This document shows, piece after piece, positions 1 through 11,290 of a DNA stretch of 46,588 nt (positions are counted from its first letter, which is position 1; the number at the start of each line of letters is the position of its first letter). Under the pieces are notes generated by a model. That model was not told the DNA's origin. It saw only the letters and a program-made list of their open reading frames with translations, and made no database searches. Source of the stretch: Perkinsus chesapeaki (lineage: Eukaryota > Perkinsozoa > Perkinsida > Perkinsidae); NCBI GenBank assembly GCA_013115145.1, contig JAAPAO010000252.1, positions 1-46,588 on the forward strand, given 5' to 3'. The position numbers and the translations under genes are program-made.

Positions 1-1409
1 CTATATTCCGATTATCTGGATTTGGATGTGGTAAAAGAAGAGCAAAGACAATGCCCTGAGTGTGCTCAATTTCTTGATAAAGAAGGTTTTGCTATAATTG
101 ATGGGATTCTCTACCGTATCTTACGATATGATTATGAGGGCAATTTGGTAAAACAAGTATGCATACCGAAGTCAATGCGTGTCCAACTTGTTGATGCTGT
201 TCATAAAGAGGTTCATGTCAGTGGTCGACAACTCCGTTGGTGGTTACAATCCTTCGCTTGGTGGCCTAAAATGGGTTATTTATGTGTTCGTGCAAAGAAC
301 TCCTGTGAAATATGCCAGAAGGTGGATGATACAAACAGGGTTAAAGTCCCACATGGTACTCGATCACCTGATCGTCATATGGCCCCTTGGCGGAAGATCG
401 GTATCGATGTCCTTCACGTTGGTCAAGGAGGTATGTTGCTAACTGCTTGTTGCTATTTCAGTGGTTATATGGACTTTGAGGTTGTTACAGACCAGTTACA
501 TAGCTCGTACCTGAAGGCCTTAACAACCATTTGTCTGCGCAACGGTTTTCCTTTGTATGTACAAAGTGACAATGAGTTTCGTAGCAAAGAGATTGCTGAC
601 TGGTCCGCTAGGAAATTCCTAGTAGGAATGGTATAATTCGTTGGTCCTTCGGTTGGCCGAATCATGGTGAATGTGGTGGTTGGTATGAGCGTCGCCACCG
701 TATGGTTGTTGATAGCTTACGTAGATGGATTGGTGTCACCGGAGACCGTTGGAGTGAGCCTGTTATTCTTGCTCATGTTCGTTGGACGATCAATCACTCA
801 GAGATAGGAGATTCCAATCTCTGTCCTCAGATTTTGATGTTCTCAAGACCGATTGTGTTGCCCTGTATGCGTGCTCCTGTTACTGAGACCTTCAAGGAGG
901 GGTTCGAGACGCCGACAGATGCCTTACATCTTCGAGACCTCCTACAAGTTGCTGGCGAGCTGGATTCTAATCGTAAGAAGGTCGTTGCCGAGTTCATGAA
1001 TTGTTGGTTGGATATGCGGGAGAATACCAAACCTGTTCTCAAAGTCAACCATGACTTGAAGGTTGGTATGTCTGTCTATGTGTATACTAACCGCAGCTCG
1101 AAACTAGAGAGCTGCTGGCGTGGTCCATTCGTTATTAGTGCATTGTCTACGCGCTCAGCTATTTTGACTACCGACCGTGGTTTGGAAGAGCATTATATTG
1201 GTAATCTTCGCCGTTGTCAAGCTCCGTTAACCGAGTCCGGGAGGCCATCTAGGTATGCTGCTAGACAGTCTCGGGAGAAAACTCGTGCCATTGCTATGAC
1301 GGCTGATCGTGAGATGAGAGTTGAGAGGTCCGTTATCTCTAAACGTAAGAGAACGAGATCTTTGGATGAAGAAACTGCTGAGACCTTTGCTAAGACCCCT
1401 CGTGTTTAG
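1..1409 (+). mobile_element. LTR-retroelement integrase region, frameshifted and cut by the window edge
   Basis: This is the 3' part of a retroelement pol gene. The frame is open from base 1. It shows an HHCC zinc-binding domain (HKEVH, then CEIC about 50 residues later), then an integrase catalytic core with the first Asp in GIDVL and the second in QSDNEF. The third acidic residue lies in GGWYERRHR, in a different frame: the first frame stops near 636 while the homologous continuation (WSFGWPNHGE, GGWYERRHR) is read from about 625 onward, so there is a frameshift near 606-640. The later part (702-1409) ends with an integrase C-terminal domain bearing a WRGPF motif and a basic tail. It is probably of Ty3/gypsy-like type, which is inference. 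The frameshift suggests a dead copy; no LTR was identified. Confidence 0.8.
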
Positions 1410-1539
1410 GGAGGGTGGAGGATGTTGTGATTTGAGAGCTATTGTGTCGTGATGTCCCTTAAGCTTAGCGTGGGCGTATCTGTAAGCAGTGCTGTTACTC
1501 AAGTGAGGATAAGTGTTTATTGTCTTTTTCTGTTGATAT

Positions 1540-2427
1540 GACTGGTTCGAGTTCAGAAACTGCTCAGGAGGGTAACACCAACACTCTGGCACGGTTTCAA
1601 CCTCGGAGAAGCTACGCTTTTCCTCTGCAGTATGCTTCTCTGATGGCGAGTTTTCGTCTAGAGCTATACAAACGTGGGCTAAAGATGCTGGTATATCTTG
1701 GAATATACACCCAAGCAATCACCCACAAGCTGGAGGTTATTATGAGCGACGTCATAGAATTATTTTAGAGTCTCTACGAAAACTAGTGCTCAGTGATGGA
1801 GTTTCTGACTGGTCTGACGAGATGGTATTGGAGCAGGTGAAATGGTTGGTGAATCACGGTGAGATTGGACAGAGTGGTATCTGTCCTGCTCTTTTATTTT
1901 ATGGTCGTATTCTTCCAATGCCATGCATGAAGGGAGCAGATGATTCCTTGGTATTAACGAGACCAGACTCTGTGTTGGACTTAATGAGGGTGGCTGAAAG
2001 TGTCAGTAGTCACTGTAAGCGACGTCTTGGTATATTTGTTAAAGAGTGGCTTTCCCAAAGAGAGAGGTCATCTCCTGTCATAAAATATGAAAGTGGCTTG
2101 AAGACTGGTGAGTTAGTCTATGTTTTCACTGAACGTGTACATAAACTAGCTCCTACCTTTCGAGGACCGTTTCCGGTACTAGCCGTAAGAGGACGACATG
2201 TTATGATCACTACTCCTAATGGTGTAGAGACTCATTGGCTCGGTAATTGTAAACGACATCATCCTGATGGAAATGTATCTGCTCCATCCTTGGATGCCCC
2301 ACAAGAGGAGGCTCCCTCTGAAATGAGTGAGGACCAGGAGTTGCAAGTTCGTGCCCCAAAGAGAGCTAGAGCTGAAGACTGGACTAATGAAGCCGCTGAT
2401 AGAGCTAAGAAGTCTGCGAGAATGTGA
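1540..2427 (+). mobile_element. Second integrase C-terminal fragment, divergent tandem relative
   Basis: A second, diverged copy of the same integrase region follows the first in the same orientation. From about 1640 the frame reads SDGEFSSRAIQTWAKDAG and then AGGYYERRHR, which aligns with the SDNEF and GGWYERRHR segments of the first copy. It continues through 1786-2427 to KLAPTFRGPF and a charged tail of similar length. The zinc-binding domain and the first catalytic Asp are absent, and the frame is broken around 1625-1645. The two fragments share design but little exact sequence, so they look like different family members inserted in tandem, or an old duplication, rather than a recent copy. 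Confidence 0.7.
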
Positions 2428-2933
2428 TTGCTTGTTATCTCATTTTAAGGGGCTGTTATGTAGTGAACTGAGGAAGCTGTTGATGTTACACAATGGTTGT
2501 CCCTCAATTGTGTGATGTATTATGAGCTAAGCTGCGCAATACCTGTTCTCACTAGCCTTCTGTAACACGTAGTATTCCTTTTATTTTAAGAAGTCCTCCT
2601 CCGTATCCCTTCAACAATGGTTTTGTTAAGTCAAGAGGGAAATCACCACAAACTGCTTCACACCAGTGATATCGAGGGTACATCTCCATTGTATACAATG
2701 TACCATGGACACCATTGTGAAGGATTCGCGTTACCTTCATTGGGAACGTAACGAGAAGACATATTTACTATGTACTGGATGCAATGAGATCACCTACTGC
2801 ATCAGGTGGCACGGCCACCGGTAGCACACCTTAAACTCATATTCTTGTCAAGGAGGTTAAAAGGAACTCAACAAGGAATGAGATGGAAAGCATAAGTCGA
2901 TCAATGCACCTTAGAGAAGCTCAAAGCTTACTG
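2428..2933. other. No gene seen between the retroelement fragment and the TIR-like gene
   Basis: About 500 bases with only very short frames and no recognisable motif. Confidence 0.4.
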
Positions 2934-2952
2934 GTAACCAGTAACTGGTTAC
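2934..2952. repeat. Hairpin at the stop codon of the TIR-like gene
   Basis: Perfect 8-bp inverted repeat, GTAACCAG / CTGGTTAC, with a 3-nt loop. On the minus strand it begins within the TAA stop codon of the TIR-like protein, so it could form a stem at the start of the 3' UTR. The role is inference. Confidence 0.6.
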
Positions 2953-4451
2953 TCTGCTTTTTCGAGAGCGCCTCGACGACCGCGATGCAGGATAATATTC
3001 GACACATCGTGAGAATAGAAACGTCTCAGTCCCATGAAAAGGACACATACCGAAATCACACCAATGAGCACTAAGAGCAACTCGCTAAAGGTGGACCTTA
3101 TTGGAGCTCCAACCAGTGGGTGGTCGTATAGAACGTGTAGCCCGCAAAGAGCCTGTGTGAAGCAAGTGTACAGAACGAAACTAATACAGTAACATACAGT
3201 TAGCAGATGAAGGCTGTTTGGCTGCTTACTGCATACCCGAAAAGACAGTTTATGTCCTAAAATTATCATGCACGGAACCCTGAAGGACTGGATGAAAATC
3301 TGGAAGACATTGGTTCGAAGAGACCATAATAGTTCTGCCGCTAAACTCGGCGTTACGCAAGCGTCAGCACTTGGACAGATCTGCATTTGTGGAGTTTTGC
3401 TTCCCACGAGGTTATCAATAAGTAGTCTGATCGCGCCGACAGCAACTGGTATATAGGGAACAGAACATATTCTCAACGAGTCTCTGGAAAGCAACCATAG
3501 CGGAGCAGGTTCTTCATCCGCACTCCCCAAGCAGAGACCTCGCACGCGTGCTGCGAATTGATTCTCGGAGCCGTAAAGCTCCGTGATGAGATCCTTCAGT
3601 TTCGTGTAGTCAGCTGGCGAAGTGCACTTAGCGTCACTCACACTGAAGGAACTCAACTTCGATGAGAAAGTACTCCAATCTTGGAAGCAGCCAAATGCTT
3701 CGCGCCCCAATAGAACACTCGTGGCGACACTTAGCACCATTTTGCAGCATGAATCCGTGCCACCACATTCCCGAATAGCGTAAATGCTGACAATATCCAT
3801 TAGTTGAATCATCATTAGATAAAGGCATAGCTTGACATGCCGCAGATTCAAGATGATAACATCTTTTTTATCATGCGTTTGCATAAAAACGGCCAACTCG
3901 TAAACACACCAAAGGCGATCCAGGTAAGTGGGAGTCCAGAGGACGATAAGCTTGTTTGATACTCGGAGGTAGTCAGAGAGCCTCGATATACCGCGCATCT
4001 TCGCAGCGAAGTCGGATTGATTGATACAACACTTGTCGAGGAACACTATCGTGTTGCGATGCTTGAATAACGAAAGTGAAATAGTACTCCCTATGAATGA
4101 GAAAAGACCAAGCAAAACAAGGATGAGGTAATACCCTTTGCAGGAAGTATAGCCACACAGCCAAGCTCCCACGATAGATGAGATTACCGTAACTTTATAA
4201 GGCATGGCGGAGCTACAGCAAACTAAAAGTGCCAGCTGCTTCCACCAGCCGCTGTCAGACCATGCATGGCTCAAGAAAATATCAACAGATCTCACTGGAG
4301 CTGATGCATTGTAGGCAGCCACACAATCCTCAGAGTTCCGTAAAAGGGATGCATCCCATATTAAGGAGGATAGAGAGCAGCCTCGTAGGGGCTCGTGAGA
4401 TTGAGAAGTGGCGATCTCTTGCGCACTGTGGCGGAAGCAGTGAGATGACAT
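2949..4451 (-). CDS. TIR-like domain multi-pass membrane protein (intact copy)
   Basis: One uninterrupted frame of about 500 residues. I place the start at the Met at 4451, because the paralogue at 12.7-14.2 kb begins at the matching point (the frame is open 34 codons further upstream). The core resembles TIR-like domains: DIFLSHAWSDSGWW (about residues 57-70), TIVFLDKCCINQ (134-145), KLIVLWTPTYLDRLWCVYE (167-185). E185 in WCVYE sits where plant TIR NADases have the catalytic Glu of WCxDE. Two hydrophobic helices (about 84-102 and 107-128) are inserted between the first strand and the DKCCINQ motif. More membrane segments follow near 208-225 and in the last 120 residues. TIR function (NAD cleavage or signalling) is a family-based guess; the membrane topology is read from hydrophobicity. 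Confidence 0.75.
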   Translation of the reverse strand: MSSHCFRHSAQEIATSQSHEPLRGCSLSSLIWDASLLRNSEDCVAAYNASAPVRSVDIFLSHAWSDSGWWKQLALLVCCSSAMPYKVTVISSIVGAWLCGYTSCKGYYLILVLLGLFSFIGSTISLSLFKHRNTIVFLDKCCINQSDFAAKMRGISRLSDYLRVSNKLIVLWTPTYLDRLWCVYELAVFMQTHDKKDVIILNLRHVKLCLYLMMIQLMDIVSIYAIRECGGTDSCCKMVLSVATSVLLGREAFGCFQDWSTFSSKLSSFSVSDAKCTSPADYTKLKDLITELYGSENQFAARVRGLCLGSADEEPAPLWLLSRDSLRICSVPYIPVAVGAIRLLIDNLVGSKTPQMQICPSADACVTPSLAAELLWSLRTNVFQIFIQSFRVPCMIILGHKLSFRVCSKQPNSLHLLTVCYCISFVLYTCFTQALCGLHVLYDHPLVGAPIRSTFSELLLVLIGVISVCVLFMGLRRFYSHDVSNIILHRGRRGALEKAE

Positions 4452-5334
4452 ATATGGAGCAATGACGAAGCCTAAGGTTTCACTCCGGTTTGAAATAATC
4501 AGGACCAATAGAACTTTCCAACTTTTCAACACCTCCATGGAGCGACAATTCAATATCTAGTCCTCTTCGGGCTGAACCGGGCACGAGAGTCTGCAATGAC
4601 ATCGACTGGTATTCCCTACGCGAAACTTTCCAGGGAAGTATTTCCTCATTTCCACTGGGAATCCCAGTCAGGGATTGTGTCACACCCTCCGTGACATGCG
4701 GTTCCAACTATGTGACGTGACACATCTCACGGCCGAGACTGGAGTTGCATCCTGTTTATGTGGGCACCTGCGCCTCTAGGTTACACGACTCCAGGGTTGT
4801 ATCATTCGTCTTGAGATTGACATGTTGTGCTCTGAGGCTCGGCTCAAGGGCCGTGCATTTGTTCAAGCAAAATGAAGGGAAAGCTATTCGTGGATGATAG
4901 TTTCCCACTGTAAAAAGATGAAGACGATAGGAGAGAATACAGTGTTTGACATACGAAGCACCAGGGCGGTCGAGTCTCGAGGATGTTCACTTCTCTGGCT
5001 GGCAACTTGAGCTGTAGTGACATTGTGGGCTGCTGTGATAATATCGAGAGATCGAACGTTGATCTTCCCTGTGCCGATTCTCCGTGGCATGAACTTAGAT
5101 CGCAAATAGTTCGAGTTCATCTGTCTGGCTCCGACGACAACTGGCTGAATCGCTCATCTTTGCTCCGGGTTTCGGCTAAGTCGTATTATCAACAAGAATG
5201 AAGCCAGTGTGCAGCTGCCAATCTCTCCTCAAATGAAAGTACGCTGTGCAGTCATCAGTGTGATACTTTATCTCTCTAGTGTTCGGTGATATCGAGGGGA
5301 AACTGGAACTCAACGAGAAATCAGACAAAACTTA
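4452..5334. other. Gap without a supported gene
   Basis: Only short overlapping frames on both strands. The TIR frame extends upstream to 4553, but those residues are not supported by the paralogue. Nothing else is recognised. Confidence 0.4.
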
Positions 5335-6126
5335 TCATAGCTCCGACGACGGTGAAGCCTTCATGCACACCTCCAGCGAAGTCTCGCAAAAAATTGTCAA
5401 ATCTTCACCCAGGCTTATAGCGTCGATTAGCTCGAGTCCGTAGAGATCCATGGAGAGCTCACAATCATATTCGAGGCTCGGGAAGTGAACCTGCAATATG
5501 CGCCGAGATCTTGAAGCCGTTTTCGATCCAGTCGCGAGAATAGGCCGATCAAGATGCACGGTGATAAATGTCGCGCGAAGGGAACGATGATGATGCAGTG
5601 GAGACGCAGCACTCACAGGAGGCCTCGGAGATGGCAGTTGATGAATAATATCGTGATGCAGCGTGGGCCTATTGCAGAGGGAACGTTTGGCATTGCGGAT
5701 GAGGGCCTCCTCGCTGAATCCTCTCTTTTCTGTAACCGAGGTCTTCACACGTTGCACCAACACCTGCTACAGGGTCAGAACCAATGTGCTGAGCTGGAAA
5801 TATGTCAATATGGAATGCGTGCTTGAGCCTCGAGCAGCGAGCTTGGCAATCACCTTGCAAAGGTCACATGTTACCCCAGAAACGAACTGGTTTTCGGCTC
5901 TGAACGCAGAGATTAGGCTTGCGACGAGTGAAAGGGAATGCCCCATGCTGAACTCAGAAAAGTAACCCTGCGATAACACTTGGACTGGTTCAACACACAG
6001 GGTGACCCGAGAACAACCAACACCGTTCCACGCCCTGCTCACAAGCCCTATCATGGGAGCAGCCCACGCCGAGCCGGACTCTGTTCGGAAACTGTGAATC
6101 TCACTTGGCCAAACAACGCGTAGCAC
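5335..6126 (-). pseudogene. Unrecognised protein frame interrupted by one in-frame TAG
   Basis: On the minus strand a single reading frame of about 264 codons is broken only by a TAG at 5767-5769, between a 119-residue and a 142-residue part in the same phase. The upstream part is hydrophobic and serine-rich with a CDLC motif. The downstream part carries basic stretches and an acidic segment (SLGEDLTIF) near the C-terminus. A small intron spanning the TAG is possible, since GCAG precedes GTG just downstream and GT donors lie upstream. It could equally be a pseudogene or a chance open frame. No family is recognised. Confidence 0.35.
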
Positions 6127-6611
6127 ACAACTACCGGTAATATAATACTGTGTGGGATAGTATATGAATTCTCACACGGGCTGACTCATTCTACAATGAG
6201 ACTACGGCTACACTACTCATTCTACTATGACTGCAGTGTGGTTTAGCATGCACGCATGCTCAAATCATGCGCATGCGTGCATGCTACTCGCAACAGCAAG
6301 AGGATACCATTGAGCTCATGAAGTCCAAACCAGTTTCGAAAAAGCATATCAAGAAAGATTCGTCTGATGTCTTTGCTACTTTCCGGATGTACCACCATGA
6401 TTAGCCCAGACAAAGCGATGGAAGAATGTCGCAATTTCGCGGCGCGCGTGAATTCAGCGCCATATTATGCTTTCGGACGTAGCTGTTCGATGTCGGGTCT
6501 TCTCAGATCTATCAATTTACTTTTCGACCTACTTTCGTCAGACTTTTCATTACGCTGCTGCCGTGTCCTCAGTAACCCTTACACGCTTGCAGTTACATTG
6601 TCCTTCTAACC
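6127..6611. other. Intergenic stretch upstream of the legumain gene
   Basis: No gene is supported. It contains the GCATGC-rich inverted repeat at 6246-6284. The 3' end is the likely promoter or leader region of the protease gene. Confidence 0.4.
6246..6284. repeat. Perfect 13-bp inverted repeat
   Basis: GCATGCACGCATG (6246-6258) and its exact reverse complement (6272-6284), separated by 13 nt. The arms are themselves built of GCATGC/CATGCG words, so several alternative foldings exist. Confidence 0.8.
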
Positions 6612-8969
6612 ATGTGGATTCTCGGGGCCGCAGTAAGTGTATTCGTCGGCGCCGCCGTCGGTAGTGCCTCTATCAACGCGCCAAATCACCATCACCGGCA
6701 CTTTGCGGTATGCCCCTTACTCGAGGTCTAAGCCACCTAACTTCATCATCAGGTTTTAGTAGCAGGGTCTTCCGGTTACTACAACTACCGGCACCAGGCT
6801 GACATCTGCCATGCTCACACCGTCCTGAAGCAGCATGGCATCCCCGAACAAAATATCGTATTATTCTCGTAAGGCACCCTCAGGCCCGCGGCCAGCTCCA
6901 ATCATACCTCTCCCTTCAGCATGGATGATGTGGCTAATTCACCCGAGAACCCGATTCCAGGAACGCTCTTCAACCATCCCGGTAGCAGCTCCCTTCGTGG
7001 CGCCGCAGCCTGTACTGTACTTTTCAGACAGCAATGGTAAAGGCCATAACGTGTATCAAGATTGCCTGGTGGACTACCGAGGGGAGCACGTCACTGTTGA
7101 TAATTTTGAGGCGGTAGATCGATCATCACCGGGCTGTATGCTTTGAGGTGCTTCCAGGTTCTCACTGGTAACGCTTCGGCAGTCCCAAAAGGGCTTCCTG
7201 TTCTGGACAGCACTGAAGAGGACTTTGTCTTCATTAATTTCGTTGATCACGGGGAAAGTAAGTGTTGCTGCAGCAGTGCCAGCATTTCATTTCTCCAGTC
7301 GGCGCTGTTAGCTTTCCGAATGAGAATCTAAAGCGGGAGAGGTTCCATCACATCTTAAAGCGCATGAAGGAGCTCAAGATGTATTAGGGCTCCCTTTCGA
7401 GCTTACACTATCCGAGTAAGGTTCAAAAGTATGGTCATCTACATAGAAGCGTGTGAGAGCGGTAGCATGTTTGATGGCGACGATGGCATCCCAGAGGGAA
7501 TGTACTAAGGCAGGGGAGGGATCGGAAAGAAGGTATCGATCGGGGCAGATTCATAGTGACCGCGGCCAACGCTACTGAGTCTAGTTGGGGTACATACTGC
7601 CCGAGCATGGCCGATCCCGATGTAAGGGTCCTAGGGCAGGAGGGGGGCATCGTGAGGTTCAGGCTGATATGGTTGATGGTCGACACATTGGTACGTGCCT
7701 GGGTGACCTGTTCTCTGTGAACTGGATGGAGGATTCGGAGCTGCCCCAGGTTGAAGGAGAGACTATAGGCGATCAAGTTGACAAGATAACAGAGCTTACA
7801 ACACGGAGGTGAATGCCAGGCGATCGCAGAGGAGCGTTAACTTTTCTAAAGGACTTGATTTTCCCCGTCGCGCTAGCAACATCCTTCCTATCCGACTCCC
7901 TGGTGCATCTCCGCTCTGGGAAATACTTTCGTTAGGGTCGATTATCTTCTTATTCCTCGCGCGGATCAATCCTAGTGCTCTCGGCTTTCGGCTTTTTATG
8001 GCTTATTTTCAGTCATGTCCAGAAGTACGGCGATAAAAGTGTCGCAAATCGCCGAGTGACAGATTTCCAAGGCATGACCGATGACGAAGGTTGGGTCGAG
8101 TTCCCCGCCAAGGCGAGGCCGCCTCTTGTACTGGTTAACCATGCCAATGAAGAGTAAACCCAGTGAACGAATACTAGTGGAGCATATCCGCCTCCATCAG
8201 ATCCCTCGCTACGGCCTCCGGATTGCTGACGGAGTTCCTCGGCCATCCAGTCGGCGTGTCCTCTACTGCGCAGTCAACGGTAAGCTGCTGTTCCACCCCC
8301 GATGAGCGCGCCAGGTCCATGGCGCCGTTATAGTAGCTTATGGTCCGACGCCCCGTGGGCTTAGTCAGACTGCAGATTACAGCAACTCGCCTCCTATGAA
8401 GTCATCTGGTAAAGACAGGTGTGTGTTGTAGGGTGGAGAAGATTTGCTGGCTCGGCGAGAACGGCTGGCTCGTCACAAAGCCACGAGTAGTATTCCTGCC
8501 AACATCATCGAGATCAATAATGCGTAGGGTCTTTGCTTTTAATTGCACTCTCATCGGTACGGTGCAGTTTCGTGAAGGTCTATCGAGAATCTCAGCACGC
8601 CGGGGAATACGAGGAGGAGCTCCGGGCCGTTAACGAATTGATTCAGGCGGCACAGGCCAGAGTACTGTGATGCTCATTATTGCGGGGAATAGCGTTTCAG
8701 GCGGAAATACTGAGGAAGCGGGTCGTGGAGTCGGCGGCGGTCTCAAGTGGAGTTCAGGAGGAGGTCGTCATTTCGTGAAGAGAACGGCGCAGGTGGATTC
8801 CAGTCTGCCATAACTTCTCATTTGCAGCACTCCAGCTGTCCTCGCATGAAAGTATGTAAAAGTTGCGGCGATTTTTTATATTTGCGAAGACTTGCTTCTG
8901 AGCCGTGTTCGTGTTGGGTTCATCAGTCAACGCCGCCGGCGACGATACACCATACCGATCGCTGCGTAA
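6612..8969 (+). CDS. Legumain-type cysteine endopeptidase (peptidase C13), multi-exon
   Basis: Secreted or vacuolar asparaginyl endopeptidase. The product starts with a signal peptide ([17 protein letters not shown]). After a 45-nt intron (6708-6752) it reads [20 protein letters not shown], the conserved legumain N-terminus. [13 protein letters not shown] follows. The catalytic His is in FINFVDHGE (His codon 7248-7250) and the catalytic Cys in [10 protein letters not shown] (Cys codon 7452-7454). Later blocks are [34 protein letters not shown] and [10 protein letters not shown], all in family order. The C-terminal prodomain region (about 8200-8969) is poorly conserved and its exons are uncertain. 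A GTATGT donor near 8853 joined to 8895 would give a final exon ending at 8969. GPI8 transamidase is the main alternative, but the [14 protein letters not shown] block favours legumain. Confidence 0.85.
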
Positions 8970-9008
8970 GGTCGCCGTAATAACATTGTTGTAGGATTCT
9001 CAAAGCAT

Positions 9009-11035
9009 ATGGCTTTGGCCAGGACCAGTCGAGTCTTGTGTGGCCCGACGGTAGCAACGGTCCAAGTGCCCAGCCAACGCCCCGGGCACATACCGATGAG
9101 TGTCTGGGATAAGATAGGCAGAGATCTCCATCTCGATAAGAGGTGACCGTTATTAAGATTTGGTCATGTGGGATGGTTCTTCGAAGTCTCTCACGGCGAC
9201 CGGTTAAGTACTTCACATTTTCTGCGCATTCGTGAAGTTCAAATTTATGAAACGGATGCGACTCGTCGACCTCCATCCAGTTGTAATATTCCATTTAAAT
9301 TTCAGGCACCCTTTGGGGATCCTTAAAAACATCATCGACGACCATTTCAGCAGAGCGTACCCCCAGGCAAGCATCGAAGTCATCACTTCCCTAGCCCCCC
9401 TGTCAGGCCTTCCTGATCGAATCCTCGTTCCCGCCCATTATCCGGTCGGATATCGCCTTTGACAACCTCCTTATACCACAAGTATGTAGCGTTAGTTAGA
9501 TACTGGAGTATCTAACTAACGTTACTTAATAAATCTTTCCTGCCAACAGGAATATACTTTCCGTTATCGGGACCAGTAGTTTACGTGCTCTCTGCATTCG
9601 CTGGCGAGCAAAGACAATATAGCAAAACGCCGGATGGATCTTTGGGCGCATTTCCAGCGGAGTTCACTTTCTACAGCAATTTTGAAACCTCTTGTGCTGG
9701 GCTAAGGAAGAACAACAATAGATAGGCTTTTCTCAGGACCATCCGTCGAGGTCGAGAAGCGACACGTTCTATATAAGCGGTAAAAAAGCAGCTCCCGACA
9801 GGTTGCTAGACGGCTGTCAAGATACCGACACGGATTGGCTGTTGCGACCGCAGGCGACTGCTCACCAGCCAGAGATGCTCAAACGAGTTGCTTCAGCGCA
9901 AAGTATCAGGCTCGTTCTATAAGACGTCTTCCCTTTCATAATTCTGCTGGTCTTGGGATAGGGAGCCTCGTTAAATGCGGTGAGTGTTTGTGATCAGGTC
10001 CCATCGTGGGGGCACTTTGGGCGGCTGATGTATACCGGAAGGACGAGATAGACCGATACCACTATCCTGTGTTCCACCAGGTGCAACAGAACCGGTGTCT
10101 CATGTTTATGTAATGCTCAGGTAGACGGCGTGCGGCTATTCCAAGCCACCGAAGTTCCACAAAGTGTGGTCGTCGATGATTTGAAGGGAACACTGGAAGG
10201 TTGGTCGAACGAGTAACTTGGCATGCTGAGGATAATCCTCGGCGCTGTAGGGCTGATGAGATCGTTATTTGGACACTCCGTTGCCATGCGGTGGGACCAT
10301 AGCGTGACGTTCCCCTTTACAGACCCGAGCTTCGAGATGGAGGTTTACTACAACGGAAAGTCGGTTCCATTGCTCTTCGTGTCTTCATAAACTTGTAAAA
10401 TAGGTGGGTAGAGGTTCTCGGCTGCGGTGTTATCAAGAAGGAGATTGTAGACCATTCAGTGGGCCCGCACAGTGACTTACACGGCTGGGCTTTCGGGATG
10501 GGTTTGGAACGTTTAGCTATGCACCTGTTTGGCATCGATGACATACGGTTGTTCTGGTATGGACTTATGCGCGGCTCCTTGATAGGAAATTCACTCAGGT
10601 CTCTCGATAAGCGATTTCTGAGCCAGTTTTCTGATGGTCAATTGAAAAAGTTCGAGCCATTCAGCAACTACCCGCCTGTGTTCAAAGACGTCTCCTTCTG
10701 GATCGAGGATGAAGTCAGCTTCGACCTCAACAGGTTTTATGAGGTACTTGTTCGTGGTTAATTGCAGAGCATTTCCATGGGCAGATTTGTCGGGAGACTT
10801 CCTCCGATTGTCTCGAGTCCATCGAGGCGAAGGATGAGTTCGTACAGTAAGCTGCTCCCTCCATCGTGCCGTGGCCGAGAGTCTGTGATTCAGTCCTTCA
10901 TCTGGGAAGCGTTCGCTGTGTTTCCGTCTGGTTTATCGTTCATTCGACCGTACGCTAACTCATGACTTGGTCAATACCATGCACAACACTGTGGTGGACA
11001 GCATGTCAAAGAATCTTCCCATTGCAGTCCGATGA
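9009..11035 (+). CDS. FARS2: Organellar phenylalanyl-tRNA synthetase, monomeric type, multi-exon
   Basis: Class II aminoacyl-tRNA synthetase that charges organellar tRNA-Phe. Exon 1 (ATG at 9009) ends with IGRDLHLDKR. A 163-nt intron (9143-9305) leads to HPLGILKNIIDDHF. Further blocks in family order are VYRKDEIDRYHYPVFHQ (10.03-10.08 kb), FTDPSFEMEVYY (about 10.32 kb), LEVLGCGV, and the motif-3 block GWAFGMGLERLAM (about 10.48 kb). RLFW and YPPVFKDVSFWIED follow, then a C-terminal FDX-ACB anticodon-binding domain (CFRLVYRSFDRTLTHD) ending at the TGA at 11033-11035. The N-terminus is Arg/Ser-rich with no acidic residue in its first 30, compatible with a targeting peptide. The start lies about 40 bp after the presumed end of the protease gene, showing how tight the spacing is. 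Confidence 0.92.
9490..9521. repeat. Perfect 15-bp hairpin in the PheRS gene
   Basis: CGTTAGTTAGATACT and its exact reverse complement are separated by GG. It lies between the exon ending near 9460 and the next coding block near 9560, so it is probably intronic. A stem this long in a short intron is unusual. Confidence 0.85.
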
Positions 11036-11290
11036 CATGCAGCTGTTTCCGAGATCCGATCAATTGTTGGGTTTTATAGTCTCTTGAGTTTGCAGTGCTT
11101 TTCCGAGTGATAAGCTTTTGGGAGCGGGCATCGTTCGAGGTCCTAGGGTGAGCTGAGAGCGAGTGCACTGGGAACCGATTGGAGCCGACTTAGGCTTGTA
11201 AATGGAAGGCCGCTCTGAGCTCATCACTGATAGTACCAGTGGTCGAGGGACAATTAGATTCTAGATTTTACGAACACTAAATCCTTTATT
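11036..11290. other. Spacer between PheRS and the tRNA genes
   Basis: No gene is seen. Confidence 0.4.

Noticed and set aside
8923-9294. 123-codon minus-strand frame starting MEYYNWMEVDE
   Set aside because: It is antisense to the first exon of PheRS, whose MALARTSRV...IGRDLHLDKR sequence joins the conserved core.
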